The position numbers were made by a program, and so were the translations under genes. A stretch of 21,611 nucleotides of DNA, from assembly GCA_945876305.1 (NCBI GenBank), contig CAMCOB010000013.1:1-21611 (forward strand). Direction: 5' to 3'. The notes beneath the pieces are model-generated. The model was not told the DNA's origin. It ran no database searches and was given only the letters and a program-made list of their open reading frames with translations. Position 1 is the stretch's first letter. Each line of letters opens with the position of its first letter. Origin of the DNA: Bifidobacterium breve. GTDB lineage: Bacteria > Actinomycetota > Thermoleophilia > Miltoncostaeales > Miltoncostaeaceae. Shown here piece after piece: positions 1 to 7,020 of the stretch.

Positions 1-46
1 TCGGGCACACGACAATCATCGCGTTGCGTTCCACGCGCGGCCGGGG

Positions 47-75
47 AAGATAGCAGGAAGCGGACACCATCGGAA
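47..75 (-). promoter_or_regulatory. Candidate promoter of the unit downstream of map
   Basis: On the minus strand, TATCTT (52 to 47) is preceded by TGC and lies 17 bases after TTCCGA (75 to 70). That resembles an extended -10 with a weak -35 element. An ATG follows at 19 to 17 and would open a reading frame beginning M-I-V-V-C-P before the window ends. This start does not look like IF-1 (infA), which commonly follows map. No convincing Shine-Dalgarno sequence precedes the ATG, so the gene itself is not called. The whole interpretation is inference from motif spacing. Confidence 0.35.
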
Positions 76-83
76 CCGACCCG

Positions 84-860
84 TCAGCCCGTGTGCCGGG
101 TGAGGATGCGGGGGCCCGAGGCGGTGATGGCGACGGTGTGCTCGAAGTGCGCTGCCAGGCCGCCATCCTTCGTGGTGATAACCCAGCCATCATGCCCAAG
201 GATGACCTCGTGATCACCCTGGGTGACCATGGGCTCGATGGCGATGACCACGCCCTCTTCCAGCAGCACACCACTTCCGGGCTTGCCGAAATTGGGCACC
301 TGTGGCTCCTCGTGCATCGAACGGCCTACGCCGTGCCCCACGAGTGTGCGTACCACCTGGAACCCCGCCCGCTCCACAACTTCCTGTACGGCCGCACCGA
401 TGTCACCCGTTCGGTTCCCCGGGCGGGCAGCCTGAATACCGGCGGCAAGCGAACGGCGGGTGGCATCCATCAGGCTGGTGGCCACGCCGCTCACCTCGCC
501 CACCGGAATGGTGCGTGCAGAATCCGATACCCATCCATCGAGGGTCACGCCGCAGTCGATCGAGACGATGTCGCCCTCCACCAGCGCCACCGGACCAGGG
601 ATGGCGTGGACCACCTCGGCATTGACCGACGGACAGATGCTGCCCGGGAACCCGTGGTAGCCCTTGAATGACGGCACGCCACCCTTGGACACGATGAACT
701 CCTCGGCCATTGCGTCAAGGTCGGCGGTGGTCACGCCTGGCAGAACCGCGGCCTCGAGTATGTCGAGACATTCCGCCAGCACCGCCCCGCTCGCCGCCAT
801 CGCCTCGATCTCGGCCGGCGTCTTGGGGATGGGCCCGCTCCTACGAGAGTGCTTCGACAA
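84..860 (-). CDS. map: Type I methionine aminopeptidase
   Basis: This enzyme removes the initiator methionine from nascent proteins in the cytoplasm. The 258-residue protein is a complete pita-bread metallopeptidase. All five metal ligands are visible (D102, D113, H176, E209, E240), as is the substrate histidine H85 in VVHAIPG. Signature stretches include SIDCGV, GHGVGRSMHEEP and AIEPMV. The start given is TTG at 860, which overlaps the end of adk by 20 bases and has only a weak GAGG upstream. An alternative is an ATC at residue 11 (IPKTPAEIE), which sits seven bases after AGGAG and matches where the family usually begins. The gene is last in the secY-adk-map block, and its product acts on the ribosomal proteins encoded just upstream. 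Function is very secure; the start is not. Confidence 0.95.
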   Translation of the reverse strand: MSKHSRRSGPIPKTPAEIEAMAASGAVLAECLDILEAAVLPGVTTADLDAMAEEFIVSKGGVPSFKGYHGFPGSICPSVNAEVVHAIPGPVALVEGDIVSIDCGVTLDGWVSDSARTIPVGEVSGVATSLMDATRRSLAAGIQAARPGNRTGDIGAAVQEVVERAGFQVVRTLVGHGVGRSMHEEPQVPNFGKPGSGVLLEEGVVIAIEPMVTQGDHEVILGHDGWVITTKDGGLAAHFEHTVAITASGPRILTRHTG

Positions 861-1479
861 CGCGCGCCTGAACCTCGTCCAGCGGAAGTGACCCGTCGAT
901 GTCGCGCAGCAGGCCGCGCGAGCGGTAGTAGCCGATCAGGGGCGTGGTCTGCGCCTCATACACGTCGAGTCGGTTCGCCACGGCCTCAACGCGGTCGTCA
1001 TCGCGCTGGTACAGGTCGCAGGCCTCGCCGGTCACGCTGCATGCGGATCCGTCGTAGGGATTGGATGTCTCGTGGAACGAGCGCCCGCAACCCCTGCAGA
1101 TCCAGCGGCCGGCCAGACGGCGCAGCAACTCGTCGCGCGGCACCTCAAACGCAATGACGTTGTCGAGTGGGGCGCCCACCTCGGACAGCATGCCGTCGAG
1201 GGCCTCGGCCTGCGCGATGGTGCGCGGGAAGCCGTCGAGCATGAAGTCGTCAGCACGGCCGGAGAGTGCCTCACGGATCATCCCGATGACCACCGCATCG
1301 GGCACCAGATCACCGGCGTCCATGAACGTCTTGGCCTCGAGCCCCAGAGACGTGCCCGCGGCCACGGCTGCCCGCAAAAGATCACCGGTGGAGAGGTGCA
1401 GCAGCCCGCGCTCCTTGAGGAACTCCGCCTGCGTCCCCTTGCCCGCACCGGGCGGACCAAACAGTACGAGGCGCGCTAT
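841..1479 (-). CDS. adk: Adenylate kinase, probable AUA start
   Basis: Adenylate kinase interconverts ATP + AMP and 2 ADP. The P-loop GPPGAGKGTQ (residues 8-17), STGDLL of the NMP-binding part, DGFPRT and the LID domain are all present, giving 212 residues, close to the family norm. Upstream of the P-loop there is no ATG, GTG or TTG in frame for at least 30 codons. The frame enters through ATA, which overlaps the secY stop (CAATAG) and gives I-A-R-L-V-L-F-G, exactly where homologues begin M-R-L-V-L. I therefore place the start at this ATA; a later TTG at 1377 would delete the P-loop and is not credible. The LID has C128-x2-C131, then C147-x6-C154, an unusual spacing for the zinc-type LID (usually two CxxC pairs). 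The gene overlaps secY by 4 bases and map by 20. Confidence 0.9.
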   Translation of the reverse strand: MARLVLFGPPGAGKGTQAEFLKERGLLHLSTGDLLRAAVAAGTSLGLEAKTFMDAGDLVPDAVVIGMIREALSGRADDFMLDGFPRTIAQAEALDGMLSEVGAPLDNVIAFEVPRDELLRRLAGRWICRGCGRSFHETSNPYDGSACSVTGEACDLYQRDDDRVEAVANRLDVYEAQTTPLIGYYRSRGLLRDIDGSLPLDEVQARVVEALS

Positions 1480-2741
1480 TGGAGGAACCCGTCGTACGAG
1501 CGCATCATCAGCTGTGCCTCCATCTGACGCATCGTGTCGAGAGCGACTCCCACCACGATCAGCATGGACGTCCCGCCGAAGAGCCCGAAGAACACATTCG
1601 ACTCGGGCAGGTACCGGAAGATGATGTTCGGGAACTCGGCGATGAGCGCGAGATAGATGGCACCCGGGAGCGTAAGGCGTGTGACGACCCGGTCCAGATA
1701 GACCGCGGTCGGACGCCCCGGACGCACGCCCGGGATGAAGCCCCCATACTTCTTCAAGTTGTCTGCCTGCTCGGTCGGGTTGAACTGCACCGCCGTGTAG
1801 AAGTACGTAAAGAGGACGATCAGCAGACCCTCAAACAGGATGAACCACCATGTGCCCGGCGACAGGAAGTCGGCCACGCCCTTGAAAAAGGATCCACCGC
1901 CACCCAGCTCTGCGAGCGTGGGCGGGAGAATCGTCACCGAGGCGGCGAAGATCACGGGGATCACGCCAGCCATGTTCACCCGGATGGGCATGTAGGTGGT
2001 GCCGCCCGACGTCATGCGGCGGCCCACCTGGCGCTTGGCGTACTGAATGGGGATTCGGCGCACGCCCTCGTTCACGAAGACGACACCGACGACGATGCCC
2101 ACCGCGATGACCGCGATGATGACGGCCGTGACGGGAGGAAGGCCGATCCAGCCGCGCAGTGCCGCGGGCAAGCTGGACACGATTGCGCAGAAGATCAAGA
2201 GCGACATGCCGTTGCCGACCCCGCGCTGGGTAATGATCTCTCCCAGCCACATCACCATGGTGGTGCCCGCGGTCAGCGAGATGACGATGAGGAACGTGCG
2301 CGACCAGCCCACGTCGGGCAGTGCGTCCTGCGAGCGGAAGTACAGGACGTACGCGAGCGACTGCATGACCGCCAGCGCCACGGTCAGGTACCGCGTGTAC
2401 TGGGTGATCTTGGCGTACCCGGCCTCGCCCTCCTTCTGGAGGCGCTCAAGCGATGGGATCACCACGGTCATGAGCTGCAAGATGATGCTCGCCGTGATGT
2501 ACGGCATGATGCCGAGCGCGAACACGGCGAAGCGCGTAAGCGCGCCACCCGCGAACAGGTTCAGGAAGTTGAGGATGTTCGTGGTGCCCTTGCTCTCGAG
2601 TGCCGCCGCCAGACTTGAGGCGTCGACACCCGGAACGGGCACGTACGAACCGAAGCGGAACACCGCCAGAAGCGCGGCCGTGACCAGGAGCTTCTTCCGT
2701 AGCTCCGGAGACCGGAACGAATTGAGCATGGCGGTGAGCAT
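1476..2741 (-). CDS. secY: SecY, channel subunit of the Sec translocon
   Basis: SecY forms the protein-conducting channel in the plasma membrane with SecE and SecG, receiving substrates from SecA or the ribosome. The 421-residue protein shows about ten hydrophobic segments. It begins with the typical SPELRKKLLVTAALLAVFR amphipathic-to-membrane entry, followed by the plug-region GVDASSL. Further family marks are GIMPYITASIILQL in TM2, RRIPIQYAKR in the large cytoplasmic loop and PGVRPGRPT before TM9. ATG at 2741 is used; a second ATG four codons later fits the family start as well. It follows rplO after 54 bases, the longest gap inside this run, in which I see no terminator. Placement between rplO and adk is the standard spc arrangement. 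Confidence 0.98.
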   Translation of the reverse strand: MLTAMLNSFRSPELRKKLLVTAALLAVFRFGSYVPVPGVDASSLAAALESKGTTNILNFLNLFAGGALTRFAVFALGIMPYITASIILQLMTVVIPSLERLQKEGEAGYAKITQYTRYLTVALAVMQSLAYVLYFRSQDALPDVGWSRTFLIVISLTAGTTMVMWLGEIITQRGVGNGMSLLIFCAIVSSLPAALRGWIGLPPVTAVIIAVIAVGIVVGVVFVNEGVRRIPIQYAKRQVGRRMTSGGTTYMPIRVNMAGVIPVIFAASVTILPPTLAELGGGGSFFKGVADFLSPGTWWFILFEGLLIVLFTYFYTAVQFNPTEQADNLKKYGGFIPGVRPGRPTAVYLDRVVTRLTLPGAIYLALIAEFPNIIFRYLPESNVFFGLFGGTSMLIVVGVALDTMRQMEAQLMMRSYDGFLQ

Positions 2742-2795
2742 GGGCGGTCGGGGCCTATGGCCTCGGCGAGCGTGCTGCGACCGACGGGTTCGTGA

Positions 2796-3317
2796 CTACT
2801 CCGCGCCGACGAGCTCGACGCGGCCACCGGCCGCCTCGATCTTGGCGACCGCAGCAGGAGACGCCTGATCCACACGCACAGTAAGCGCGTGAGTGATCTC
2901 GCCGGTGGCCAGCAGCTTCACGGGCCATGCACGGTTGTCGTTGTTCTTCACCAGACCGTGCTCGGCAAGCGACGAGGCATCCACCACATCGCCTGCGGCG
3001 AAGAACTTGGCGAGTGCACCCACGTTGATCGGCACCGAATGGGTGCGGAACGGACCGAACGGCATCGACTTCTTGTGGTTCGGACCGGGCAGCTTGCCCT
3101 TCTGCATGTGCAGGGGAACGGTGCCGCCGCGGTAACCCGGGCGCGGGCCCGGACCGGAGCGGGAGCCAGCGCCCTTCATGCCGCGACCACACGTCTTCCC
3201 CTTGCCGGAGCCCGGGCCACGACCGACGCGCTTGCGACGGTGCCTGGCGCCCGGGTTGGGGCGCATGTTCTCAAGACGGATCTCTTCCGGATCCACGTTC
3301 TGCTCGTCAGCGGCCAC
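2796..3317 (-). CDS. rplO: 50S ribosomal protein L15
   Basis: L15 is a late-assembly protein of the large subunit that contacts 23S rRNA over a wide area. The 173-residue product shows the family N-terminus RPNPGARHRRKRVGRGPGSG, followed by GKTCGRGMKGAGSRSG and the GTVPLHMQKGKLPG stretch. A globular C-terminal domain ends in AAGGRVELV. Start is GTG at 3317, six bases after a strong GGAGG and overlapping the end of rpmD by 11 bases. About 13 residues (acidic, DPEEIR) precede the usual start of the family. It is followed by secY, as in most bacteria. Confidence 0.97.
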   Translation of the reverse strand: MAADEQNVDPEEIRLENMRPNPGARHRRKRVGRGPGSGKGKTCGRGMKGAGSRSGPGPRPGYRGGTVPLHMQKGKLPGPNHKKSMPFGPFRTHSVPINVGALAKFFAAGDVVDASSLAEHGLVKNNDNRAWPVKLLATGEITHALTVRVDQASPAAVAKIEAAGGRVELVGAE

Positions 3318-3498
3318 CGTCGACCTCCTCCACCTTCACGAGGGACGCAACCTTGCGAAGTGCGCCCTGCAGGGACGGCGAGTCCTCGTGGACCGCCGTG
3401 GAACCAATTCGACCAAGACCCAGCGCACGAAGGGTGCCCCTGTGGCGCTGGGTGCTCCCAATCTTGGAGCGAACCTGGGTGATCTTCAGCGCGCTCAT
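3307..3498 (-). CDS. rpmD: 50S ribosomal protein L30
   Basis: This is the small large-subunit protein L30, 63 residues, the normal size for bacteria. The start LKITQVRSKIGSTQRHRGTL and GLGRIGSTAVHED match the family ferredoxin-like fold with its conserved RS.IG and LGL patterns. ATG overlaps the rpsE stop (ATGA, 4 bases), so translation is very likely coupled. The 3' end overlaps rplO. L30 is missing from some bacterial lineages but is retained here in its classic place between S5 and L15. Confidence 0.96.
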   Translation of the reverse strand: MSALKITQVRSKIGSTQRHRGTLRALGLGRIGSTAVHEDSPSLQGALRKVASLVKVEEVDGGR

Positions 3499-4133
3499 GC
3501 GGGAACCTCCTCAGCGGCCGGGGCCTCGTCTGCCGGGGCTTCAGCTACCGGGGCCTCAACTGCCGGGGCCTCGTCTACCGGGACCTCGTCGACGATCGGC
3601 TTGTTCGAGCCGCCGGACACGCCGAGCACTTCAGCCACGGTCTTGCCGCGAAGGGCAGCGACCTCGGCCGGCGTGCGGAGCGACTTCAGACCGTTCACCG
3701 TGGCGGTCACAAGGTTGACCGGGTTGGTCGTCCCCAGTGACTTGCTCAGGATGTCACGCACACCCGCGAGCTCGAGCACTGCGCGCACACCACCGCCGGC
3801 GATGACGCCGGTACCGGGTGCAGCAGGCTTCAGCAGCACTCGACCAGCGCCATGGTGGCCAATGATCTCGTGCGGAATGGTCGCGCCGTACCGGGGCACG
3901 CGGAACATGTTCTTCTTGGCGTCGTCCACGGCCTTCTGAATTGCGAGCGGCACCTCGTTCGCCTTACCGTGCCCCACGCCAACTGCGTCCACCTCGTTGC
4001 CCACGACCACCAGGGCCGAGAACGAGAAGCGGCGGCCGCCCTTGACGACTTTGGACACACGGTTCACCTGAACGACGCGCTCCTGGAGCTCGATCCCGTC
4101 CGTGCTGACCTTTTCGCGTCTGCGCTCTGCCAT
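3495..4133 (-). CDS. rpsE: 30S ribosomal protein S5 with acidic repeat tail
   Basis: S5 sits near the mRNA entry side of the small subunit and helps decoding fidelity. The protein has 212 residues. The double-stranded-RNA-binding-like N-terminal domain (ERVVQVNRVSKVVKGGRRFS, FSALVVVGN, GKANEVPLAI) and the C-terminal domain (LKPAAPGTGVIAGG, LAGVRDILSKSLG) are both intact. Beyond the core, the last ~30 residues form an acidic Ala/Pro/Glu/Val tail of pentapeptide repeats. ATG at 4133 follows GAGGA at good distance. The gene lies 14 bases after rplR and overlaps rpmD by 4 bases. Confidence 0.97.
   Translation of the reverse strand: MAERRREKVSTDGIELQERVVQVNRVSKVVKGGRRFSFSALVVVGNEVDAVGVGHGKANEVPLAIQKAVDDAKKNMFRVPRYGATIPHEIIGHHGAGRVLLKPAAPGTGVIAGGGVRAVLELAGVRDILSKSLGTTNPVNLVTATVNGLKSLRTPAEVAALRGKTVAEVLGVSGGSNKPIVDEVPVDEAPAVEAPVAEAPADEAPAAEEVPA
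3517..3591. repeat. Five 15-base repeats in the 3' end of rpsE
   Basis: Five consecutive 15-base units, each starting GCCGGG or ACCGGG on the plus strand and differing at a few positions, fill the end of rpsE. Read on the coding strand they give VDEVP, VDEAP, AVEAP, VAEAP and ADEAP. Unit length is a multiple of three, so copy-number changes would lengthen or shorten the tail without breaking the frame. Confidence 0.85.
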
Positions 4134-4147
4134 CTTCTTCCTCGTCC

Positions 4148-4501
4148 CTAGAACTCGAGCCCGGCTTCGCGGGCGCCGTCGGCAAGCGACTTGACCCGGC
4201 CGTGGTACAGGTATCCGCCGCGGTCGAAGACGACAAGGCTTACGCCGGCCGACTTTCCACGCTCGGCGATGAGCTTGCCAACCTCGCCAGCAGCCGGACC
4301 CTTTGCCAACCCCTTAAGGGCTGGCTCGTGGGAGCCTGCTGCAGCCACGGTGTGGCCCTTGTCGTCGTCAATGAGCTGCGCGTAGATGCGCAGGTTCGAC
4401 CGCGAGACGGACAGGCGCGGGCGCTCGGCGGTGCCGTGCACCTTGCCGCGAACGCGGCGGTGTCGCCGTGCGCGGGCGTCTCGTGTAGTGATCTGGCCCA
4501 T
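4148..4501 (-). CDS. rplR: 50S ribosomal protein L18
   Basis: L18 binds 5S rRNA and helps anchor it in the central protuberance with L5. The 117-residue protein has a basic N-terminus (RDARARRHRRVRGKVHGT), the AERPRLSVSRSNLRIYAQLI strand-turn, and the typical ending VSLVVFDRGGYLYHGRVKSL followed by ADGAREAGLEF. ATG at 4501 lies just after GAGAGGA. It is 14 bases from each neighbour (rplF upstream, rpsE downstream). Confidence 0.97.
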   Translation of the reverse strand: MGQITTRDARARRHRRVRGKVHGTAERPRLSVSRSNLRIYAQLIDDDKGHTVAAAGSHEPALKGLAKGPAAGEVGKLIAERGKSAGVSLVVFDRGGYLYHGRVKSLADGAREAGLEF

Positions 4502-4515
4502 TCCTCTCCCGTTCC

Positions 4516-5049
4516 CTATGCCCGCTTGCCGACCTTGCGACGCACGAGCTCACCTGCGTAACGAATACCCTTGCCCTTGTAGGGCTCCGGGGGTCGCACG
4601 CGACGAATCTCGGCGGCGGTCTGGCCGACACGCTGCTTATCGATGCCGCTCACCGTGATCTGGGTGGGGTCCGGCACCTCGAATGTGATGCCCTCAGGCG
4701 CCTCCATGAAGACCGGGTGCGAGAAACCCACGGCGATCTCGAGGCTCGTGCCCTTCAGCTGGGCACGATAGCCCACACCGACGAGCTCAAGCTTACGCTC
4801 GAAGCCCTCGGTGACACCGGTCACCATGTTGGCGACGAGGGTGCGCGACAGGCCGTGGAGCGCGCGATGCGGGCCACGGTCGGTCGGACGGGTCACCAGC
4901 AGTGACTCGTCCTCCTGGGCAATGCGGATGGGTTCGACCACGGTGTGCTCGAGGGTCCCCTTCGGGCCCTTCACAGTCACCTTCTGGCCGGCGATGTCCA
5001 CCGTGACCCCGCTCGGGACGGGGATGGGTGCGCGTCCGATTCGACTCAA
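4516..5049 (-). CDS. rplF: 50S ribosomal protein L6
   Basis: L6 binds 23S rRNA near the sarcin-ricin loop and the factor-binding site. The protein starts SRIGRAPIPVPSGV and contains GPKGTLEHTV, GLSRTLVANMVTGVTEGFER and the C-terminal IRRVRPPEPYKGKGIRYAGE signature. I use TTG at 5049, giving 177 residues, because GGGGAGGA stands about seven bases upstream and homologues begin MSRIG at this point. The same frame is open for 50 more codons into rpsH, but that stretch looks nothing like L6. It is spaced 13 bases after rpsH. Confidence 0.97.
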   Translation of the reverse strand: MSRIGRAPIPVPSGVTVDIAGQKVTVKGPKGTLEHTVVEPIRIAQEDESLLVTRPTDRGPHRALHGLSRTLVANMVTGVTEGFERKLELVGVGYRAQLKGTSLEIAVGFSHPVFMEAPEGITFEVPDPTQITVSGIDKQRVGQTAAEIRRVRPPEPYKGKGIRYAGELVRRKVGKRA

Positions 5050-5062
5050 CGCTGTTCCTCCC

Positions 5063-5458
5063 CTACCAGACCGTGCACAGGACTTCGCCGCCCACACCGC
5101 GGCGTCGGGCCTCGTGGCCCGTGACGAGACCCTGAGAGGTCGAAATGATTGCGATTCCCATTCCACCAAGCACCTTGGGGAGGGAATCCTTATCGGCATA
5201 CACCCGGCGGCCTGGCTTCGACACGCGGGTGATACCGGTGATCACGCGACGCCGGGCCTGGTCGTACTTGAGCTTCACGGTCAGGGTTGAACGAATGCCG
5301 TCGGTGCCGGACTCGTAACCCACGATGTAGCCCTGCTCCTCGAGCACACGGGCGATCTGGGTCTTGAGGTGGCTGCCGGGCATCTCAACCTGGTCGTGAA
5401 GCGCCATGTTGGCGTTACGGATGCGCGTGAGCATGTCTGCGATGGGATCGGTAAGCAT
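5063..5458 (-). CDS. rpsH: 30S ribosomal protein S8
   Basis: S8 is a primary 16S rRNA-binding protein of the central domain; in E. coli it also represses the spc operon by binding its mRNA. The 131-residue product begins MLTDPIADMLTRIRNANMAL and ends with the conserved GGMGIAIISTSQGLVTGHEA motif followed by GVGGEVLCTVW. ATG at 5458 is seven bases after the S14 stop, with only a weak ribosome-binding site, so it is probably translated by coupling. Confidence 0.98.
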   Translation of the reverse strand: MLTDPIADMLTRIRNANMALHDQVEMPGSHLKTQIARVLEEQGYIVGYESGTDGIRSTLTVKLKYDQARRRVITGITRVSKPGRRVYADKDSLPKVLGGMGIAIISTSQGLVTGHEARRRGVGGEVLCTVW

Positions 5459-5465
5459 AGTTTCT

Positions 5466-5651
5466 CTACCAGCTCGACTTGGTCATGCCCGGGATGTGCC
5501 CCATGTGGGCCTCATCGCGCAGGCAGATGCGGCACAAGCCGAACTTGCGGAACACCGCGCGCGAGCGACCACACCGATGGCAGCGCGAGTAGGCCTGCGT
5601 CTGGTACTTGGTCGGCCGTGAGGCCTTCACTCGAAGGGATGTCTTCGCCAC
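5466..5651 (-). CDS. rpsN: 30S ribosomal protein S14, zinc-ribbon type
   Basis: S14 is a head protein of the small subunit. At 61 residues this is the short, zinc-binding form (also named rpsZ or S14 type Z), with C24-x2-C27 and C40-x2-C43 in SRCHRCGRSR and FGLCRICLRDEAH. The end GHIPGMTKSSW is typical. A GTG start gives V-A-K-T-S-L. Some actinobacteria keep a zinc-free S14 paralogue elsewhere for zinc limitation; none is visible here. It lies between rplE and rpsH, the standard position. Confidence 0.97.
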   Translation of the reverse strand: MAKTSLRVKASRPTKYQTQAYSRCHRCGRSRAVFRKFGLCRICLRDEAHMGHIPGMTKSSW

Positions 5652-5672
5652 TGGTTCTGGTGCCTCTCGTAT

Positions 5673-6329
5673 CTAGCGCTTGCGGCCGCGGCCGAACTTG
5701 CGCATCTTCTTGCGACGACGGGTAGCACGCTCTTCCGCGCTATAGCCCTCCGCCCGGAACGGCATGCCCAGGTGACCGAGCATTGCCCGGGCCTCTGCAT
5801 CCGTCTCAGCCGACGTCGTGATGGTTACGTTCAACCCGCGAACTCGGTCGATCTTGTCGTAATCGATCTCCGGGAAGATCGTCTGCTCCCGGAGGCCGAG
5901 GTTGTAGTTGCCGCGCCCGTCGAAACCATCCGGGTTCAGGCCCCGGAAGTCGCGGATGCGCGGCAATGCGACCGCGGTGAGGCGGTCGAGGAACTCCCAC
6001 ATGCGTGCGCCGCGAAGGGTGACCTTCGCGCCGATCGGCATGCCTTCGCGCAGCTTGAACTGCGCGATCGAATTGCGGGCGCGGGTGATCGCGGGCTTCT
6101 GGCCGGCGATCTGACCCAGCTGCTCAACGGCTTCGTCGAGGAACTTCGAGTTGACCTTGGCGTCGCCTACACCCATGTTGAGCGTGATCTTCTCGATACG
6201 CGGGTGCTGCATGGACGACGAGTACCCGAACTCCTCCTGGAGCTTGGGGCGCACCTCATCCTCAAACATCGCCTTAAGGCGCGCCGGCGGAATTTCGATG
6301 TCGGTATCGGTATCGGTATCGGTGCTCAC
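5673..6329 (-). CDS. rplE: 50S ribosomal protein L5 with basic C-terminal extension
   Basis: L5 binds 5S rRNA and contacts the P-site tRNA and the S13 bridge. Core motifs are HPRIEKITLNMGVGDA, AGQKPAITRARNSIAQFKLR, GMPIGAKVTLRG and FPEIDYDKIDRVRGLNV. At 218 residues it is longer than the usual ~180. The additions are an N-terminal Thr-Asp repeat from a 6-base DNA repeat and a ~20-residue Arg/Lys-rich tail (ATRRRKKMRKFGRGRKR). Start is GTG at 6329, overlapping the rplX stop as GTGA. Confidence 0.97.
   Translation of the reverse strand: MSTDTDTDTDIEIPPARLKAMFEDEVRPKLQEEFGYSSSMQHPRIEKITLNMGVGDAKVNSKFLDEAVEQLGQIAGQKPAITRARNSIAQFKLREGMPIGAKVTLRGARMWEFLDRLTAVALPRIRDFRGLNPDGFDGRGNYNLGLREQTIFPEIDYDKIDRVRGLNVTITTSAETDAEARAMLGHLGMPFRAEGYSAEERATRRRKKMRKFGRGRKR
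6301..6323. repeat. Hexanucleotide repeat at the start of rplE
   Basis: TCGGTA is repeated nearly four times without error on the plus strand. On the coding strand it gives alternating Thr and Asp immediately after the start codon of L5. A six-base unit is frame-neutral, so slippage here would only change the length of the N-terminal Thr-Asp run. Confidence 0.85.
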
Positions 6330-6643
6330 GAGTCCAGTGCCTTCCCGGTACGGGTGGACACGCGCACGCGCTTCCCGTCCTTCTCCTCAATACGAACCCG
6401 GCACGGCTTCTTGTCGGACGGGTCGATCGGCATGACGTTCGAAAGATGAACCGAGGCGGGCTTCTCAATGATCCCGCCTGGATCGTCCGGCGGGCGCGCC
6501 TTGGTGTGGCGCTTGATGATGTTGATGCCCTCCACGAGCACGCGCCCCTCCACGGGGTGCACCTCGAGGACGGTGCCGGTCTTGCCGCGGTCCTTGCCCG
6601 CAATACACATGACCTCATCGCCCTTCTTCACGCGCGCTGGCAT
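6326..6643 (-). CDS. rplX: 50S ribosomal protein L24
   Basis: L24 is an early assembly initiator that binds the 5' part of 23S rRNA. The 105-residue protein has the KOW-type N-terminus VKKGDEVMCIAGKDRGKTG, then EGINIIKRHTKAR and GGIIEKPASVHLSNVMPID, ending in a basic tail. ATG overlaps the rplN stop by one base (TAATG), and its own stop overlaps rplE (GTGA), so both junctions suggest coupled translation. Confidence 0.97.
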   Translation of the reverse strand: MPARVKKGDEVMCIAGKDRGKTGTVLEVHPVEGRVLVEGINIIKRHTKARPPDDPGGIIEKPASVHLSNVMPIDPSDKKPCRVRIEEKDGKRVRVSTRTGKALDS

Positions 6644-7011
6644 TACAGCACCTCCGGGGCGAGCGAAACAATCTTCATGAACTGCTTCTCACGGAGCTCT
6701 CGGGCCACCGGGCCGAAGATGCGCGTACCGCGAGGATTCTGGGCATTGTCGATGATGACTGCCGCATTCTCGTCAAAGGAGATGAACGTGCCGTCACTCC
6801 GCGGGTGGGACTTCTTGGTGCGTACCACCACCGCCTTGACGACGTCGCCCTTCTTGACGGCGCCGTTCGGCGTCGCCTGCTTGACGGTCGCAACGATGGT
6901 GTCACCGACGTATGCGTAGCGGCGGCGGCTGCCGCCGAGCACGCGGATGCAGAGGATCTCTCGAGCCCCCGTGTTGTCTGCGACGCGAAGTCGTGATTCG
7001 TTCTGGATCAT
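6643..7011 (-). CDS. rplN: 50S ribosomal protein L14
   Basis: L14 lies at the subunit interface and forms bridge B8 with 16S rRNA. At 122 residues it is the standard length. The pattern MIQNESRLRVADNTGAREI, GDTIVATVKQA, VRTKKSHPRSDGTFISFDEN and RGTRIFGPVARELRE is unmistakable. ATG at 7011 follows AGGAG at good distance, and the AGGAG overlaps the stop of rpsQ ten bases upstream. Confidence 0.98.
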   Translation of the reverse strand: MIQNESRLRVADNTGAREILCIRVLGGSRRRYAYVGDTIVATVKQATPNGAVKKGDVVKAVVVRTKKSHPRSDGTFISFDENAAVIIDNAQNPRGTRIFGPVARELREKQFMKIVSLAPEVL

Positions 7012-7020
7012 CCCAAGCTC

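Noticed and set aside
1479..2618. 379-codon plus-strand frame antisense to secY
   Set aside because: The His/Asp/Arg-rich translation is the usual shadow of a hydrophobic gene; no recognisable motif or ribosome-binding site.
5050..5199. Longer start for rplF inside rpsH
   Set aside because: L6 homologues begin at SRIGRAPI and a strong SD lies directly upstream of TTG 5049.
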